Shown piece after piece: positions 27,242 to 36,537 of a DNA stretch of 64,000 bases (position 1 is the first letter of the stretch; each line of letters opens with the position of its first letter). The stretch spans positions 186,001 through 250,000 of the forward strand of contig NZ_STGI01000003.1 of assembly GCF_004804275.1 (NCBI RefSeq), in the 5' to 3' direction. The notes under the pieces are model-generated. The model did no database searches. It was given only the letters and a program-made list of their open reading frames with translations, and was not told the origin of the DNA. Origin of the DNA: Herbaspirillum sp. ST 5-3. GTDB lineage: Bacteria; Pseudomonadota; Gammaproteobacteria; Burkholderiales; Burkholderiaceae_D. A program made the position numbers and the translations under genes.

Positions 27242-28005
27242 ATTCGCTGTATCGCTTCCAGTCCTTCCTGGAACAGTCGCCCAAGCGGGGTGGCGAGATA
27301 GGGCAAGACTAGCGCCAGCACCAGGAATCCCACGCCGAGTGTCACAGGGAATCCGATTCCGAACAAATTGAGCTGCGGAGCCGCCCGCGTCAAGATGCCC
27401 AGCGCAATATTGGTTATCAGCAGCGTAGCGACGATTGGCAGCGATAACTGGAGCCCGGCACTGAAAATCAATCCACCCCAGTTTGCGAGATGGCGAAAAC
27501 TCTCTGCCCCCGACGGAGTGGCTGAAATCGGCATGCTGACAAAACTCTCGGCCAGTGTGGAAAGCAGCATCAGATGGATGTTCAACGCGAGAAACAGCAT
27601 CAACGTGAGCAAGGCCAGGAACTGCGAGATGGCGGACGAGCGCGCGCGCGTCTGCGGGTCGAAGAACGTGGCGAAGCCAAACCCCATGGTCAATCCGGCC
27701 ACTTCGCCAGCCAGTTCGACGGCTGCGAAAACGATACGCATCGCAAACCCCATCGCAAGTCCGATCAATAGCTGCTGAAGAAGAATCAGGATGCCGGCCA
27801 GCGACATCGGATCGGCGGGCGGTAGCGACGGCAAGGTCGGCGCGATAACGAGCGCAAGCATGACCCCGAGGCCGAGCTTGATCTGTATCGGAACGCTGAG
27901 GTTGCCATACAGGGGGGCTGTTGCGATCAGACCGAGAATGCGGGTGAGTGGCCATAGAAAGGCCGCGATCCAGGCATAGAGATCGGTACTGCTGAATGTA
28001 ATCAT
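27229..28005 (-). CDS. fliR: Flagellar export-gate protein FliR
   Basis: Inner-membrane component of the FliPQR export gate. About six hydrophobic segments span the protein (first WIAAFLWPLTRILGLIATAP; another GILILLQQLLIGLAMGFAM); the conserved MGFGFATFFDPQTRA is present. Length 258 aa is standard. Last gene of the fliF-to-fliR run on the minus strand; 45 bases separate it from fliQ. Confidence 0.96.
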   Translation of the reverse strand: MITFSSTDLYAWIAAFLWPLTRILGLIATAPLYGNLSVPIQIKLGLGVMLALVIAPTLPSLPPADPMSLAGILILLQQLLIGLAMGFAMRIVFAAVELAGEVAGLTMGFGFATFFDPQTRARSSAISQFLALLTLMLFLALNIHLMLLSTLAESFVSMPISATPSGAESFRHLANWGGLIFSAGLQLSLPIVATLLITNIALGILTRAAPQLNLFGIGFPVTLGVGFLVLALVLPYLATPLGRLFQEGLEAIQRMAAP

Positions 28006-28050
28006 GCTTGAAGGCGGCGCTGAGCTTCCCGCAATACGAAAGCGCTGCGC

Positions 28051-28320
28051 TTACCCGACCATGCCCGGAATGCTGGAAAACATCTGCCGCATGAAGTCGA
28101 GCATGACCGTCAGCATCCATGGCCCCGCCACGATCATGGCGACAAAGACGCCGATCAGTTTGGGAATGAAAGACAAGGTCATCTCGTTGATCTGCGTCGC
28201 GGCCTGGAAGATGCTGACGATCAGACCCACTACCAGCGCAACCAGCAGCATGGGCGCCGACACCATCAGGGTCACTTCGATGGCCTGGCGGCCGATGGTC
28301 ATCACGCTTTCGGGAGTCAT
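28051..28320 (-). CDS. fliQ: Flagellar export-gate protein FliQ
   Basis: Small export-gate subunit with two membrane hairpin helices (MLLVALVVGLIVSIFQAAT; GVFVAMIVAGPWML). The conserved QAATQINEMTLSFIPK lies between them. Length 89 aa is standard. It follows fliP by 9 bases. Confidence 0.97.
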   Translation of the reverse strand: MTPESVMTIGRQAIEVTLMVSAPMLLVALVVGLIVSIFQAATQINEMTLSFIPKLIGVFVAMIVAGPWMLTVMLDFMRQMFSSIPGMVG

Positions 28321-28329
28321 GATTTATCC

Positions 28330-29106
28330 TCAATAAAAACTTTGCGCAAGAGAGCCGATCAGCAATTGCCAGCCATCGACCAGCACGAACAGCATCAGCT
28401 TGAAGGGCAGCGACACGATGGCCGGTGACATCATCATCATGCCCATCGACATCAGGATACTGGCCACCACCATGTCGATGATCAGGAAGGGAATGAAGAT
28501 CGCAAAACTGATCTGGAAGGCGGTCTTCAGTTCGCTGGTGATGAACGCCGGGATCAGCACGCGCAGGGGTACGTCCTCCGGACCGTTCAGCTGCGGTGTG
28601 TTGGACAATTTGACATACAGCGCAAGGTCGGCCTGTCGCGTCTGCTTCATCATGAAGCCCTTGAGTGGTGCAGCCCCGCGTTCCATTGCCTGCGACATCG
28701 TGATCTTGTTTTCCGACAGCGGCTGATAGGCGTCGGTATAAATCTTGTCGAATACCGGCCCCATCACGAACAGTGTCAGAAACAGCGCGAGTCCGATCAA
28801 TACCTGATTGGGCGGCGCCGTCTGCGTGCCGAGCGCCTGCCGCAAGAGCGACAGCACGATGATGATGCGGGTGAAGCTCGTCATCATCAGCAGCGCCGCC
28901 GGCAACAGCGACAGGCCCGTGAGCAGGATCAGCGTCTGCAGGCTGAGCGAGTAGGTCTGTCCTCCGCCGGGGCCAGGTGTGCTGGTGATTGCCGGCAGCC
29001 CGACCTGCGCAGCCGCTATGAGCGGCATGCCGAGCAAGGCCAGGGACAGGAGGCGGGACAGGATTTTTACTGCGGAGTACGCAACGTTGCTAGTGTTGAT
29101 TGCCAT
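28330..29106 (-). CDS. fliP: Flagellar export-gate protein FliP
   Basis: Core of the export gate. Signal-like N-terminus ([16 protein letters not shown]), then membrane segments with the conserved [20 protein letters not shown] and [15 protein letters not shown] and the C-terminal [19 protein letters not shown]. Start taken as ATG at 29106 (MAINTSNV), giving 258 aa; a longer in-frame reading up to 29319 runs into fliO and gives a low-complexity Arg/Ser-rich N-terminus unlike the family. Overlaps fliO by 17 bases. Confidence 0.96.
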   Translation of the reverse strand: MAINTSNVAYSAVKILSRLLSLALLGMPLIAAAQVGLPAITSTPGPGGGQTYSLSLQTLILLTGLSLLPAALLMMTSFTRIIIVLSLLRQALGTQTAPPNQVLIGLALFLTLFVMGPVFDKIYTDAYQPLSENKITMSQAMERGAAPLKGFMMKQTRQADLALYVKLSNTPQLNGPEDVPLRVLIPAFITSELKTAFQISFAIFIPFLIIDMVVASILMSMGMMMMSPAIVSLPFKLMLFVLVDGWQLLIGSLAQSFY

Positions 29107-29503
29107 TGCGCTTTTCAATTGTTTGCTTGAGCCATGCGGCAAAATTCGTTGCGGCCGGCGCGTTGTCCGGCGCCGAGGAGATTTCCTGGCGCGGCATGCT
29201 GGAAAGGGCGTTGACCTGGCCCGGAGCCACGCCAACCACGATCCATTGATCGGCGACTTCCACCACGATGACGCGCTCGCGATTGCCGACGCTGACGCCA
29301 CCGATGACTTTGACGACACTGTTGGTGCCCGTGCCCGCGAGGCCGATACGTTTCAGAATCCACGCCGCGCCCGCCATCAGAGCAAGCACGACGGCCAATC
29401 CCAATGACACCTGCAGCAGACTCCCGGTGGAAGCGGGAGCCTGCTCAGCCGCAAAACCGGGGGTGGCAAGCAACAGCGCCGGGAGGATACGCAGACGCAT
29501 CAT
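29090..29503 (-). CDS. fliO: Flagellar biosynthesis protein FliO
   Basis: Assists FliP assembly. A signal-like start ([12 protein letters not shown]) is followed by one membrane segment ([19 protein letters not shown], about residues 32-50) and a basic cytoplasmic domain with the FliO signature [20 protein letters not shown]. Length 137 aa. Overlaps fliN by 4 bases and fliP by 17. Confidence 0.93.
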   Translation of the reverse strand: MMRLRILPALLLATPGFAAEQAPASTGSLLQVSLGLAVVLALMAGAAWILKRIGLAGTGTNSVVKVIGGVSVGNRERVIVVEVADQWIVVGVAPGQVNALSSMPRQEISSAPDNAPAATNFAAWLKQTIEKRNGNQH

Positions 29504-29919
29504 TTGTTGAGTTTTCTGATCCGTTCGGACGGCGTGATGATGTCGGTAAGGCGGATACCGAACTTGTCGTTCACAACCACGACTTCGCCTTGCGCAATCA
29601 GGCAGCCATTGACCAGTACATCCATCGGTTCGCCGGCCAGGCCGTCGAGCTCCACGACGGAGCCCTGCGCCAGTTGCAGCAGATTCTTGATCGCGATCTT
29701 CGTGCGGCCGAGTTCCACTGTGAGCTGCACCGGAATATCGAGAATGAAATCGATATCGTTATGCGTGCCGGTCTTGACGCTGCCGCTGGAAAAATCCTGG
29801 AACATGGCCGCGGCGGCTTGCTGCTTTTGCACCGCTGCCTGTTCGGCCTGTGCCTGCTCGGCGAAAGCCGCACCCCAATCGTCGTCGGCTGTCGTCTGGG
29901 TATCGTTTTCGTCAGCCAT
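29500..29919 (-). CDS. fliN: Flagellar motor switch protein FliN
   Basis: C-ring component. The SpoA domain occupies the C-terminal half (DFILDIPVQLTVELGRTKI, core IPVQLTVELGRTKI; QGSVVELDGLAGEPMDVLVN). The acidic/Ala-rich N-terminal half (residues 1-50) is somewhat long, common in betaproteobacteria. Length 139 aa. Overlaps fliM by 8 bases. Confidence 0.96.
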   Translation of the reverse strand: MADENDTQTTADDDWGAAFAEQAQAEQAAVQKQQAAAAMFQDFSSGSVKTGTHNDIDFILDIPVQLTVELGRTKIAIKNLLQLAQGSVVELDGLAGEPMDVLVNGCLIAQGEVVVVNDKFGIRLTDIITPSERIRKLNK

Positions 29920-30913
29920 GTTCTTCTCCTTGCGTGAAATCGTTGGTGCTATAGGTCAGGAGCTTTTCCACGCGCAGGGCATACTGACCGTTGAATTTTC
30001 CGTAACTGCATTCCATCACCGGCACGCCGTCCACCTTGGCGGCGACGGTATCCGGGATGCTGATCGGGATGATGTCGCCGACTTTCATGTTCAGGATGTC
30101 GCCCAGCGACGATCTCGCGGTGCCCAGGTCGGCGACAAGCTGCACTTCCGCGGTCTGGATCTGCTGCGTCATCAGGCGCACCCAGCGCTTGTCCATTTCC
30201 AGCGTCTCGCCTTGCAGGCTGCTGGTCAGGATGTCGCGGATCGGTTCGATCATCGAGTAGGGCGTGCAGAAGTGCATTTCGCCGCTGACCGGGCCGAGCT
30301 CGATGGTGAAGGTGGTCGCGACCACCACCTCGTTCGGCGTGGCGATGTTGGCGAACTGCGTGTTCATTTCGGAGCGCACATATTCGAATTCGACCGGGTA
30401 GACCGGCTCCCACGATTTCGCATAGGTTTCGAACACGATGCCGAGAATGCGCTGGATGATGCGTTGCTCGGTCTGCGTGAAGTCGCGGCCTTCGACGCGC
30501 GTATGGAAGCGCCCGTCGCCGCCGAACAGATTGTCGACCAGCAGGAACACCAGGTTCGGATCGAACACCATCAGCGCGGTGCCGCGCAGCGGCTTCATGT
30601 GGACCAGGTTGAGGTTGGTTGGCACTACGAGGTTGCGGATGAATTCGCTGTATTTGTGCACGCGCACCGGGCCGATCGACACTTCGGCGCTGCGATGCAG
30701 GAAGTTGAACAAGCCGATGCGCAGCAGGCGCGCGAAACGCTCGTTGATGATTTCCAGCGTCGGCATCCGGCCACGGACGATGCGTTCCTGCGTGGCCAGG
30801 TTGTATGGACGTATCCCCGATTCGTCTTCCGGCGCGGCACTTTCGTCCTGATCGCCGGTGACGCCCTTGAGCAGGGCATCGACCTCTTCCTGGGAAAGGA
30901 AATTGTCAGCCAT
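29912..30913 (-). CDS. fliM: Flagellar motor switch protein FliM
   Basis: C-ring component that receives CheY-P. The N-terminal CheY-binding peptide is clear (FLSQEEVDALLKGV, residues 4-17). The middle CheC-like domain (RLLRIGLFNFLHRSAEVSIG) and C-terminal SpoA domain (LNMKVGDIIPISIP) follow. Length 333 aa is typical. Four bases after fliL. Confidence 0.97.
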   Translation of the reverse strand: MADNFLSQEEVDALLKGVTGDQDESAAPEDESGIRPYNLATQERIVRGRMPTLEIINERFARLLRIGLFNFLHRSAEVSIGPVRVHKYSEFIRNLVVPTNLNLVHMKPLRGTALMVFDPNLVFLLVDNLFGGDGRFHTRVEGRDFTQTEQRIIQRILGIVFETYAKSWEPVYPVEFEYVRSEMNTQFANIATPNEVVVATTFTIELGPVSGEMHFCTPYSMIEPIRDILTSSLQGETLEMDKRWVRLMTQQIQTAEVQLVADLGTARSSLGDILNMKVGDIIPISIPDTVAAKVDGVPVMECSYGKFNGQYALRVEKLLTYSTNDFTQGEEHG

Positions 30914-30917
30914 GATG

Positions 30918-31448
30918 TTACTGAATGACGAAGGACGTGAAGAAGACTCCTGTCACCGCCTGCGGCGGGCTCTGCGGCGTGAACGGCTGCTTCACCTTGG
31001 CGATGATTTCATCCTGCAGCTTTTTCTTGCCTTCCTCGGTCGAGAGTTCGGAAGGCTTCTTGGTGGACAGCAGCAGCAGGATACGGCTGCGCACCAGCGG
31101 CATGTAAAGTTTGATCAGCTCGACTTGTGCTTCGTCGGCAACCTGCATCGTAAACGCCACTTGCAGGTACTGGTCGCCGTTCTCGTGCTGCAGGTTGACA
31201 GTGAACGGATCCATCACGACGAAGACCGGCGGCTTGGGGGCTTCGTGCTTGTGTGCAGTAGCTCCGGATTCGGCCTCGGAACCCATGAAGTACCACGCGG
31301 CGCCTGTGCCGCCGCCGATGAGGAGCAGGGCAATGGAAAGAAGCATGAAAAGCTTCTTCTTCGATTTCTTGGGAGCGGCTGTTTCGCCCTCGGCGCTCGC
31401 TTCCGCGATCGGCACGACTTTCGGGTTTTGTTTCGGGGCTGTTGCCAT
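30918..31448 (-). CDS. fliL: Flagellar basal body-associated protein FliL
   Basis: Membrane protein near the stator. A cytoplasmic N-terminus rich in Lys/Ala is followed by one membrane segment (LFMLLSIALLLIGGGTGAAW, about residues 34-53) and a periplasmic stomatin-like domain (FVVMDPFTVNLQ; LKMPLVRSRILLLLSTK area). Length 176 aa. Precedes fliM; 176 bases separate it from the end of fliK. Confidence 0.94.
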   Translation of the reverse strand: MATAPKQNPKVVPIAEASAEGETAAPKKSKKKLFMLLSIALLLIGGGTGAAWYFMGSEAESGATAHKHEAPKPPVFVVMDPFTVNLQHENGDQYLQVAFTMQVADEAQVELIKLYMPLVRSRILLLLSTKKPSELSTEEGKKKLQDEIIAKVKQPFTPQSPPQAVTGVFFTSFVIQ

Positions 31449-31624
31449 CGTTTTCCTCTTTCAATCCGCTGAATCCGCAGTGCGGTCTTCATTCAGATTT
31501 TTCACGCGTATGCTTGCTTCCGATTATCCGGAAAAACTATCGTCAGGATGCGTCGAAAAGAGGGATGAAGTCAATGCATATTCGCGCTTCCAGGGGCAGC
31601 GCAAACCTCTCCGAACCTCGGCAC
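31449..31624. other. Intergenic region between fliK and fliL
   Basis: This 176-base gap interrupts the otherwise compact fli run. No sigma-28 motif and no convincing terminator were seen. It may contain an internal promoter for fliLMNOPQR, but nothing specific is supported. Confidence 0.25.
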
Positions 31625-32938
31625 TCAGACGAAGGTGTCGACCAGACCCAGCCCGGAGTTTGCCGGCTGGATGCGGGTGACGCGTATCGGTGCATCGTTG
31701 CGGGTGTCCGCCTGCTCAGTGCGATGCGTCGGATGGGCGTTGTGCTGATCCGGCGCACTATGCTGATTCGGTGAGCCGCTGTTGACCGTTGCCTGTCCGA
31801 GCTGGATACCTGCCTCGCCCAGCATGTCGCGCAGTTTCGGCAGCGCCGCTTCAAGAGCCTGGCGCACTTCCGGCTGGGCCGCGGTGAAGGTGGCGCTGGC
31901 GTGCGAATTCGTGACGTTCAGCACGACTTGCAAGGGGCCGAGATCCGGCGGATTGAGCGTGAGGGATGCGCTTTGTTGTTCACCTGCTACCATCCAGACA
32001 ACTTTTTGCCCCAAGGCCTGATCCCACGCCGGTGTGCCGACGCGTGGCGAGAGCTGTTCCACAGCATGGGCAAGCGCGGGTTGCGCCGCATGGAGTGCGG
32101 CCGACTGAATCTGCTGCATGCCGTTCGCGGTGGTGGCGATGGATTCTTTCATCTCGTTGACGAAATCCGGAACGCTTGTCGCCAGCGCCGCGCTGTGGGA
32201 CGGGTCTTTGTCCTTGACGGAGATGTCGGTGGCAGTTGCCGTGGCGGTTGCAGTGGCGGTTGCAGTGGCGCTTGCGGTGGCGGTTGCAGTGGCGGTTGCA
32301 GTGGCGCTTGCTGTCGCAGGCAGATCCGCGCGCCGTGCTCCGTTTGTTTCCGGCCGCGATCGTGTCGTTGCTGTCTTGTCCGTCAAGGCAGAGAGTGTGG
32401 TGTCCTGCTTCTCCGAAAGGGGTTTTCCTTTGGGAGCGAGTGCCTGCGTGGTGTCGGTCACTTGCGTTGTTGCGAGTGCTGCGACCGTGGAAGCATCCGT
32501 CGTGCCGGCAGCAGGGATCAGCGCTGGATCTGTCGGTGTCGATGCGTCCTTCACGTTGGTCGCCGCGGCTTCTCCCTTTTGCGCAAGCGGGTTCGTCATT
32601 TGCGTGAGGTTGGCGACCAGTGCAAGCATTTCCTCCGGCAGCGTCACGCCTGCGGGCGTAGCATCGCTGGTGCTGGCTGTATCCTCTTTGGCGCTGTCTG
32701 CATCAGCCGATTTGGCCTCGGACGCTTGCTTGTTATCGCTTTTGGAAGAGTTCTTTGCGGCGTTTGTGTTCCCCGCGTCAGGCCGGGCAGGGGCTTCGCT
32801 CGCTTCATGGCGATTCGCCACTTCGCGCGACAGCACCTGGCCGAACGGCGCGGATGACGAATTGGCATCGGGCTGCTTTGCTGCCGGCGCGGGGCTCGAA
32901 AGCACATTGACCGGATTCATAACCTGAGATGTCTGCAT
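31625..32938 (-). CDS. fliK: Flagellar hook-length control protein FliK
   Basis: Molecular ruler secreted during hook growth; its C-terminal domain triggers the FlhB switch. The C-terminal conserved region (about residues 300-400: ASLTLNPPDLGPLQVVLNV, core LNPPDLGPLQV) is typical. The N-terminal ruler is Ala/Thr/Ser/Asp rich and carries an Ala-Thr dipeptide repeat near residues 208-237, encoded by the tandem repeat at 32241-32312. Length 437 aa is in the usual range. Ends just before the fliL gap. Confidence 0.93.
   Translation of the reverse strand: MQTSQVMNPVNVLSSPAPAAKQPDANSSSAPFGQVLSREVANRHEASEAPARPDAGNTNAAKNSSKSDNKQASEAKSADADSAKEDTASTSDATPAGVTLPEEMLALVANLTQMTNPLAQKGEAAATNVKDASTPTDPALIPAAGTTDASTVAALATTQVTDTTQALAPKGKPLSEKQDTTLSALTDKTATTRSRPETNGARRADLPATASATATATATATASATATATATATATATDISVKDKDPSHSAALATSVPDFVNEMKESIATTANGMQQIQSAALHAAQPALAHAVEQLSPRVGTPAWDQALGQKVVWMVAGEQQSASLTLNPPDLGPLQVVLNVTNSHASATFTAAQPEVRQALEAALPKLRDMLGEAGIQLGQATVNSGSPNQHSAPDQHNAHPTHRTEQADTRNDAPIRVTRIQPANSGLGLVDTFV
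32241..32312. repeat. Tandem 36-bp repeat inside fliK
   Basis: Two direct 36-bp copies (32241-32276 and 32277-32312) differ only at the last base. Each holds 12-bp sub-repeats of GTTGCAGTGGCG type, coding Ala-Thr dipeptides on the minus strand. All unit sizes are multiples of three, so copy-number change would lengthen or shorten the ruler without a frameshift. Confidence 0.9.
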
Positions 32939-32945
32939 GTCTGTC

Positions 32946-33386
32946 TTACCGTTTGTAGTTTGCCTGCCGGGTTGCGTATTCGTCCATCAACTTCTGATCG
33001 CGCTTGTTTTCCTTGCGCTGCTCCGCCTGATGCACGCGCGTCGCAAGCGTGTCGTAGGAGATGCGCTTGCGCTCGCAGGATTGCCATGCACTGCGTTCGG
33101 CCGCGATGCGGTGCTTTGCATCATTGACAATCTGCTGCTGGCCGGCGATTGCTGTGTCGAGCTTCTCCAGAAACATCTGGAAATTGCGATAGCCCGCCGC
33201 GCTGATACCCGCCGCCATGCCTGCCTTCAGGCGCGATTCGTAGTCTTCGCGATACTGCAGCAGCAGCGCGAGCTTCTGCTCGGTGTCTGCACAGGTACGA
33301 ATCGCCACACCGAGTCGCTTTGCAGCCTCGTCAGTCTGGCTTGTTGCCAATTCAATAAGCGTGTCGAGAGCAGAGTTTGTTGCCAT
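32946..33386 (-). CDS. fliJ: Flagellar export protein FliJ
   Basis: Coiled-coil chaperone-like subunit that sits in the FliI ATPase ring. The protein is a continuous helical hairpin (LDTLIELATSQTDEAAKRLG; EKLALLLQYREDYESRL) with the conserved QMFLEKLDTAI. Length 146 aa is standard. Located between fliI and fliK. Confidence 0.93.
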   Translation of the reverse strand: MATNSALDTLIELATSQTDEAAKRLGVAIRTCADTEQKLALLLQYREDYESRLKAGMAAGISAAGYRNFQMFLEKLDTAIAGQQQIVNDAKHRIAAERSAWQSCERKRISYDTLATRVHQAEQRKENKRDQKLMDEYATRQANYKR

Positions 33387-33415
33387 GATTCATTATAGGT
33401 CTGCATTTTCAAAAC

Positions 33416-34816
33416 CTATCCTCGGAATAGCGCGGCAAGTTGCCCCAAGCTCTCCTGAATGCCAGAGCGTTCCATGATCCCTTGCTGCAGGAAGGCTTCG
33501 ATTCTCGGATGCAGAGCGATGGCCTGGTCGAGTACCGGATCCGAGCCGGCGCTGTAGGCGCCGACGCTGATCAGATCGCGGTTGCGCTGATAGCGGGAAT
33601 ACAACTGTTTCAACTGGCGCGTGAGCTTCTGGTGGTCTTCGCTCGTGATGTTGTGCATGGCGCGGCTGATCGACTGTTCGACGTCGATCGCGGGGTAGTG
33701 ACCGGCATCGGCCAGGGTACGGTTGAGCACGATGTGGCCGTCCAGGATTGCGCGCGCCGCATCGGCGATCGGATCCTGCTGGTCGTCGCCTTCGGTCAGC
33801 ACAGTGTAGAAAGCGGTAATGGAGCCGCCGCCAACCTTGCCGTTGCCCGCGCGTTCGACGAGTGTTGGCAGTTTTGCAAAGACCGATGGCGGATAACCTT
33901 TGGTCGCAGGCGGCTCGCCGATCGCTAGCGCGATTTCGCGCTGCGCCATTGCATAACGGGTGAGCGAATCCATGATCAGCAACACGCTCTTGCCCTGGTC
34001 GCGGAAATACTCGGCAATCGAATGCGCGTAGGCCGCGCCTTGCAGGCGCATCAGTGGCGGCGTGTCGGCCGGCGCAGCGACGACGACGGAGCGCGCCAGT
34101 CCGGCCGTGCCGAGAATCTGTTCGATGAATTCCTTCACTTCGCGTCCGCGTTCGCCGATCAGTCCTACCACGATCACATCCGCTCCGGTGTAGCGCGCCA
34201 TCATGCCGAGCAACACGCTCTTGCCGACGCCGGAACCGGCGAACAGTCCCATGCGCTGGCCGCGACCGACGGTCAGCATGCTGTTGATCGCCCGCACGCC
34301 GACGTCGAGGATGTCGGTGATCGGCGCGCGCGTCAGCGGATTGGCGGCGCGCACATTGAGCGGCGCGGCATGCATGGTGTTGAGCGGGCCGAGGTTGTCG
34401 AGCGGCCTGCCGGCGCCATCGAGCACACGACCGAGCAATTCATCGCCGACCGGCAGGTGCCGTCCGCGATCGCTCGGGCGACGGCGCGGGTGGGCGACGG
34501 TGCCGGGACGCGGCAGACTTTGTGCAACCTCGACCGGAAACACGCGGGTGCCCGGCACGATGCCTTCCACATCGCTCTGGGGCATGAGGAACAGCTTGTC
34601 GTTTTCAAATCCGACCACTTCGGCCTCGATGCGGGCGCCGCTGGGCAGGGGGACCGTGCATGCGCTGCCGACGGCCAGCCTCAAGCCGACGGCTTCCATC
34701 ACCAGGCCGGCCACGCGCGTGACGCGGCCGGATACCTGCATCGGCTCGGGAATCGATACCAGCGCCCTGCAGTCGCGCAGGTACGCTTGCCAGCGCGCGT
34801 TGTGACCGCCTGTCAT
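33416..34816 (-). CDS. fliI: Flagellum-specific export ATPase FliI
   Basis: F1-beta-like ATPase of the export apparatus. Walker [13 protein letters not shown] (about residue 178), [15 protein letters not shown] and Walker [19 protein letters not shown] are all present. Length 466 aa is standard. Its start overlaps the fliH stop by 4 bases, so ATPase and inhibitor are coupled. Confidence 0.97.
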   Translation of the reverse strand: MTGGHNARWQAYLRDCRALVSIPEPMQVSGRVTRVAGLVMEAVGLRLAVGSACTVPLPSGARIEAEVVGFENDKLFLMPQSDVEGIVPGTRVFPVEVAQSLPRPGTVAHPRRRPSDRGRHLPVGDELLGRVLDGAGRPLDNLGPLNTMHAAPLNVRAANPLTRAPITDILDVGVRAINSMLTVGRGQRMGLFAGSGVGKSVLLGMMARYTGADVIVVGLIGERGREVKEFIEQILGTAGLARSVVVAAPADTPPLMRLQGAAYAHSIAEYFRDQGKSVLLIMDSLTRYAMAQREIALAIGEPPATKGYPPSVFAKLPTLVERAGNGKVGGGSITAFYTVLTEGDDQQDPIADAARAILDGHIVLNRTLADAGHYPAIDVEQSISRAMHNITSEDHQKLTRQLKQLYSRYQRNRDLISVGAYSAGSDPVLDQAIALHPRIEAFLQQGIMERSGIQESLGQLAALFRG

Positions 34817-35460
34817 TCCAGCCAGTCCGATTGTTTGCCGAGCGCGTCGGCGATGCGCTGCCAGCGCACGGCGGGTGCCGCATCGATCTGATTGCTGGCG
34901 GTTTCAACGCGACAGCCGCCGCGCTCCATCTGCAAATCCTCTGCGACGCGCCAGCCGGCCTTGGCCAGTTCATCGGCCATGTGGTTCTTGACGATTTCGG
35001 CGTCCTGCGGATGCAGCACCAGCAGGGCGGGTTGCTGCAGGCTGGGCAGGTAGCGGATCGCTTCGCCGACGATGGACAGCACGAGTTCGGGGCGCACTTT
35101 GAGCGCCGTTTTCAGCATGGCCTTGGCCATGTCGAGCGAGAGGTTGAGGATATCGTCTGCGACCGCTTCGCTCGCGCGCGCAACCTCGCCGGAGAAGTTC
35201 TCGGCCACCTGGCGCAGAAGCATCAGCTCGCGTGCGGCCTCTGCACGCCCGGTTTCCAGACCGGCTGTACGCCCTTGCGCAAAACCTTCCTCATGGCCTT
35301 GACGACGTGCGTCCTCGCGCAGTTTGGCAAGCTGCTCCGCCTGGAGTTTCGCGTTGGCCTGCGCGTTGTGCTGCATGCTTGGACGCTCGTCGCCAAAGGA
35401 GGCCAGTTCCCAGCGCTGGTAGGCGGACAACTGCTCTTTGGGGATGGCATTGGAGCTCAT
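34813..35460 (-). CDS. fliH: Flagellar assembly protein FliH
   Basis: Negative regulator and stalk of FliI. A helical N-terminal half with Gln/Ala-rich coiled coil and GxxxG-like spacing ([20 protein letters not shown]) precedes the globular C-terminal domain ([30 protein letters not shown]). Length 215 aa. 81 bases after fliG, overlapping fliI. Confidence 0.93.
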   Translation of the reverse strand: MSSNAIPKEQLSAYQRWELASFGDERPSMQHNAQANAKLQAEQLAKLREDARRQGHEEGFAQGRTAGLETGRAEAARELMLLRQVAENFSGEVARASEAVADDILNLSLDMAKAMLKTALKVRPELVLSIVGEAIRYLPSLQQPALLVLHPQDAEIVKNHMADELAKAGWRVAEDLQMERGGCRVETASNQIDAAPAVRWQRIADALGKQSDWLE

Positions 35461-35541
35461 GGCTTGATCCTGACAATAGAGTATTTTCGCGATTCAAGGC
35501 TTGTCGGCGACGCAAGCGTTCGGCGGTCCTCAAGGACGCCG

Positions 35542-36537
35542 TCAAACGTAGGCATCCTCGCCCTTGGCTCCAAGGATGATCTGACCTTCGTCCGCCAGGC
35601 GGCGCACGATCTGCAGGATTTCCTTTTGCTGCGCTTCCACTTCCGACAGTCGTACCGGGCCTTTCGATTCGAGGTCTTCGCGCATCATTTCGGCCGCGCG
35701 CTGCGACATGTTCTTGAAGATCTTCTCGCGCAAATCCTGATTGGCACCCTTGAGCGCGACGATGAGCGATTCGGACTGCACTTCGCGCAACAGGATCTGG
35801 ATGCCGCGGTCGTCGATGTCGATGATGTTGTCGAACACGAACATCTCGTCCATGATTTTCTGCGCCATGTCGCCGTCGTAGTTCTTCAGGCTGTCCATCA
35901 CCGAGGTTTCGACTTCGCCGGACAGGAAGTTGAGAATTTCCGCTGCCGAGCGCACGCCGCCGATCGGTTTCTTCTTCAGGCTTTCGTTGCCGGTCAGGAG
36001 CTTGGTCAGCACTTCATTCAATTCGCGCAGTGCGGCCGGCTGCACGCCGTCCAGCGTGGCGATGCGCAGCACCACATCATTGCGCAGGCGTTCGGAAAAA
36101 TACGTCAGGACTTCGGACGCGTGATAGCGCTCCAGGTGGACCAGGATGGTGGCAATGATCTGCGGATGCTCGTTGCGCACCAGGTCAGCGACGGACTGCG
36201 CGTCCATCCACTTCAGGCTTTCGATGCCGCTGGCGTCGCGCGTGCCGAGAATGCGGTTGAGCAGGGATGATGCCTTGTCTTCGCCCAGTGCCTTGGTCAG
36301 CACGGTGCGGATGTATTCGTCCGAATCGAGGCCGAAGGAGGTGTTCTGCTCGGTCTCCGAACGGAAATCGTCGAGCACCTTTTCAAGCTGTTCGCTGGCG
36401 ACCGCTTTCATGGTCGACATGGCCGCGCCGAGTTTCTGTACCTCGCGCGGGCCGAGGTATTTCATCACTTCGGCGGCCTCTTCCTCGCCCAGTGCCAGCA
36501 TCAGGATTGCTCCTTTCATGACGCCGTCTTCACTCAT
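35542..36537 (-). CDS. fliG: Flagellar motor switch protein FliG
   Basis: C-ring torque protein. The three-domain armadillo-like organisation is intact: N-terminal MS-ring-binding part (GAILMLALGEEEAAEVMKYL), EHPQ motif in the middle (NEHPQIIATIL) and the C-terminal torque helix with conserved charges (LKGANQDLREKIFKNMSQRA, core REKIFKNMSQRAAEM). Length 331 aa. Overlaps fliF by 8 bases. Confidence 0.97.
   Translation of the reverse strand: MSEDGVMKGAILMLALGEEEAAEVMKYLGPREVQKLGAAMSTMKAVASEQLEKVLDDFRSETEQNTSFGLDSDEYIRTVLTKALGEDKASSLLNRILGTRDASGIESLKWMDAQSVADLVRNEHPQIIATILVHLERYHASEVLTYFSERLRNDVVLRIATLDGVQPAALRELNEVLTKLLTGNESLKKKPIGGVRSAAEILNFLSGEVETSVMDSLKNYDGDMAQKIMDEMFVFDNIIDIDDRGIQILLREVQSESLIVALKGANQDLREKIFKNMSQRAAEMMREDLESKGPVRLSEVEAQQKEILQIVRRLADEGQIILGAKGEDAYV

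Noticed and set aside
28330-29319. Longer fliP reading starting at 29319
   Set aside because: The extra 71 residues overlap fliO in another frame and are Ser/Arg rich; the normal FliP N-terminus begins at 29106.
29504-30928. 474-codon plus-strand frame opposite fliN and fliM
   Set aside because: Shadow of two conserved genes with continuous family similarity on the minus strand.
34831-36270. 479-codon plus-strand frame opposite fliH and fliG
   Set aside because: It crosses two real genes and their gap, and its translation is His/Asp/Val rich without domains.
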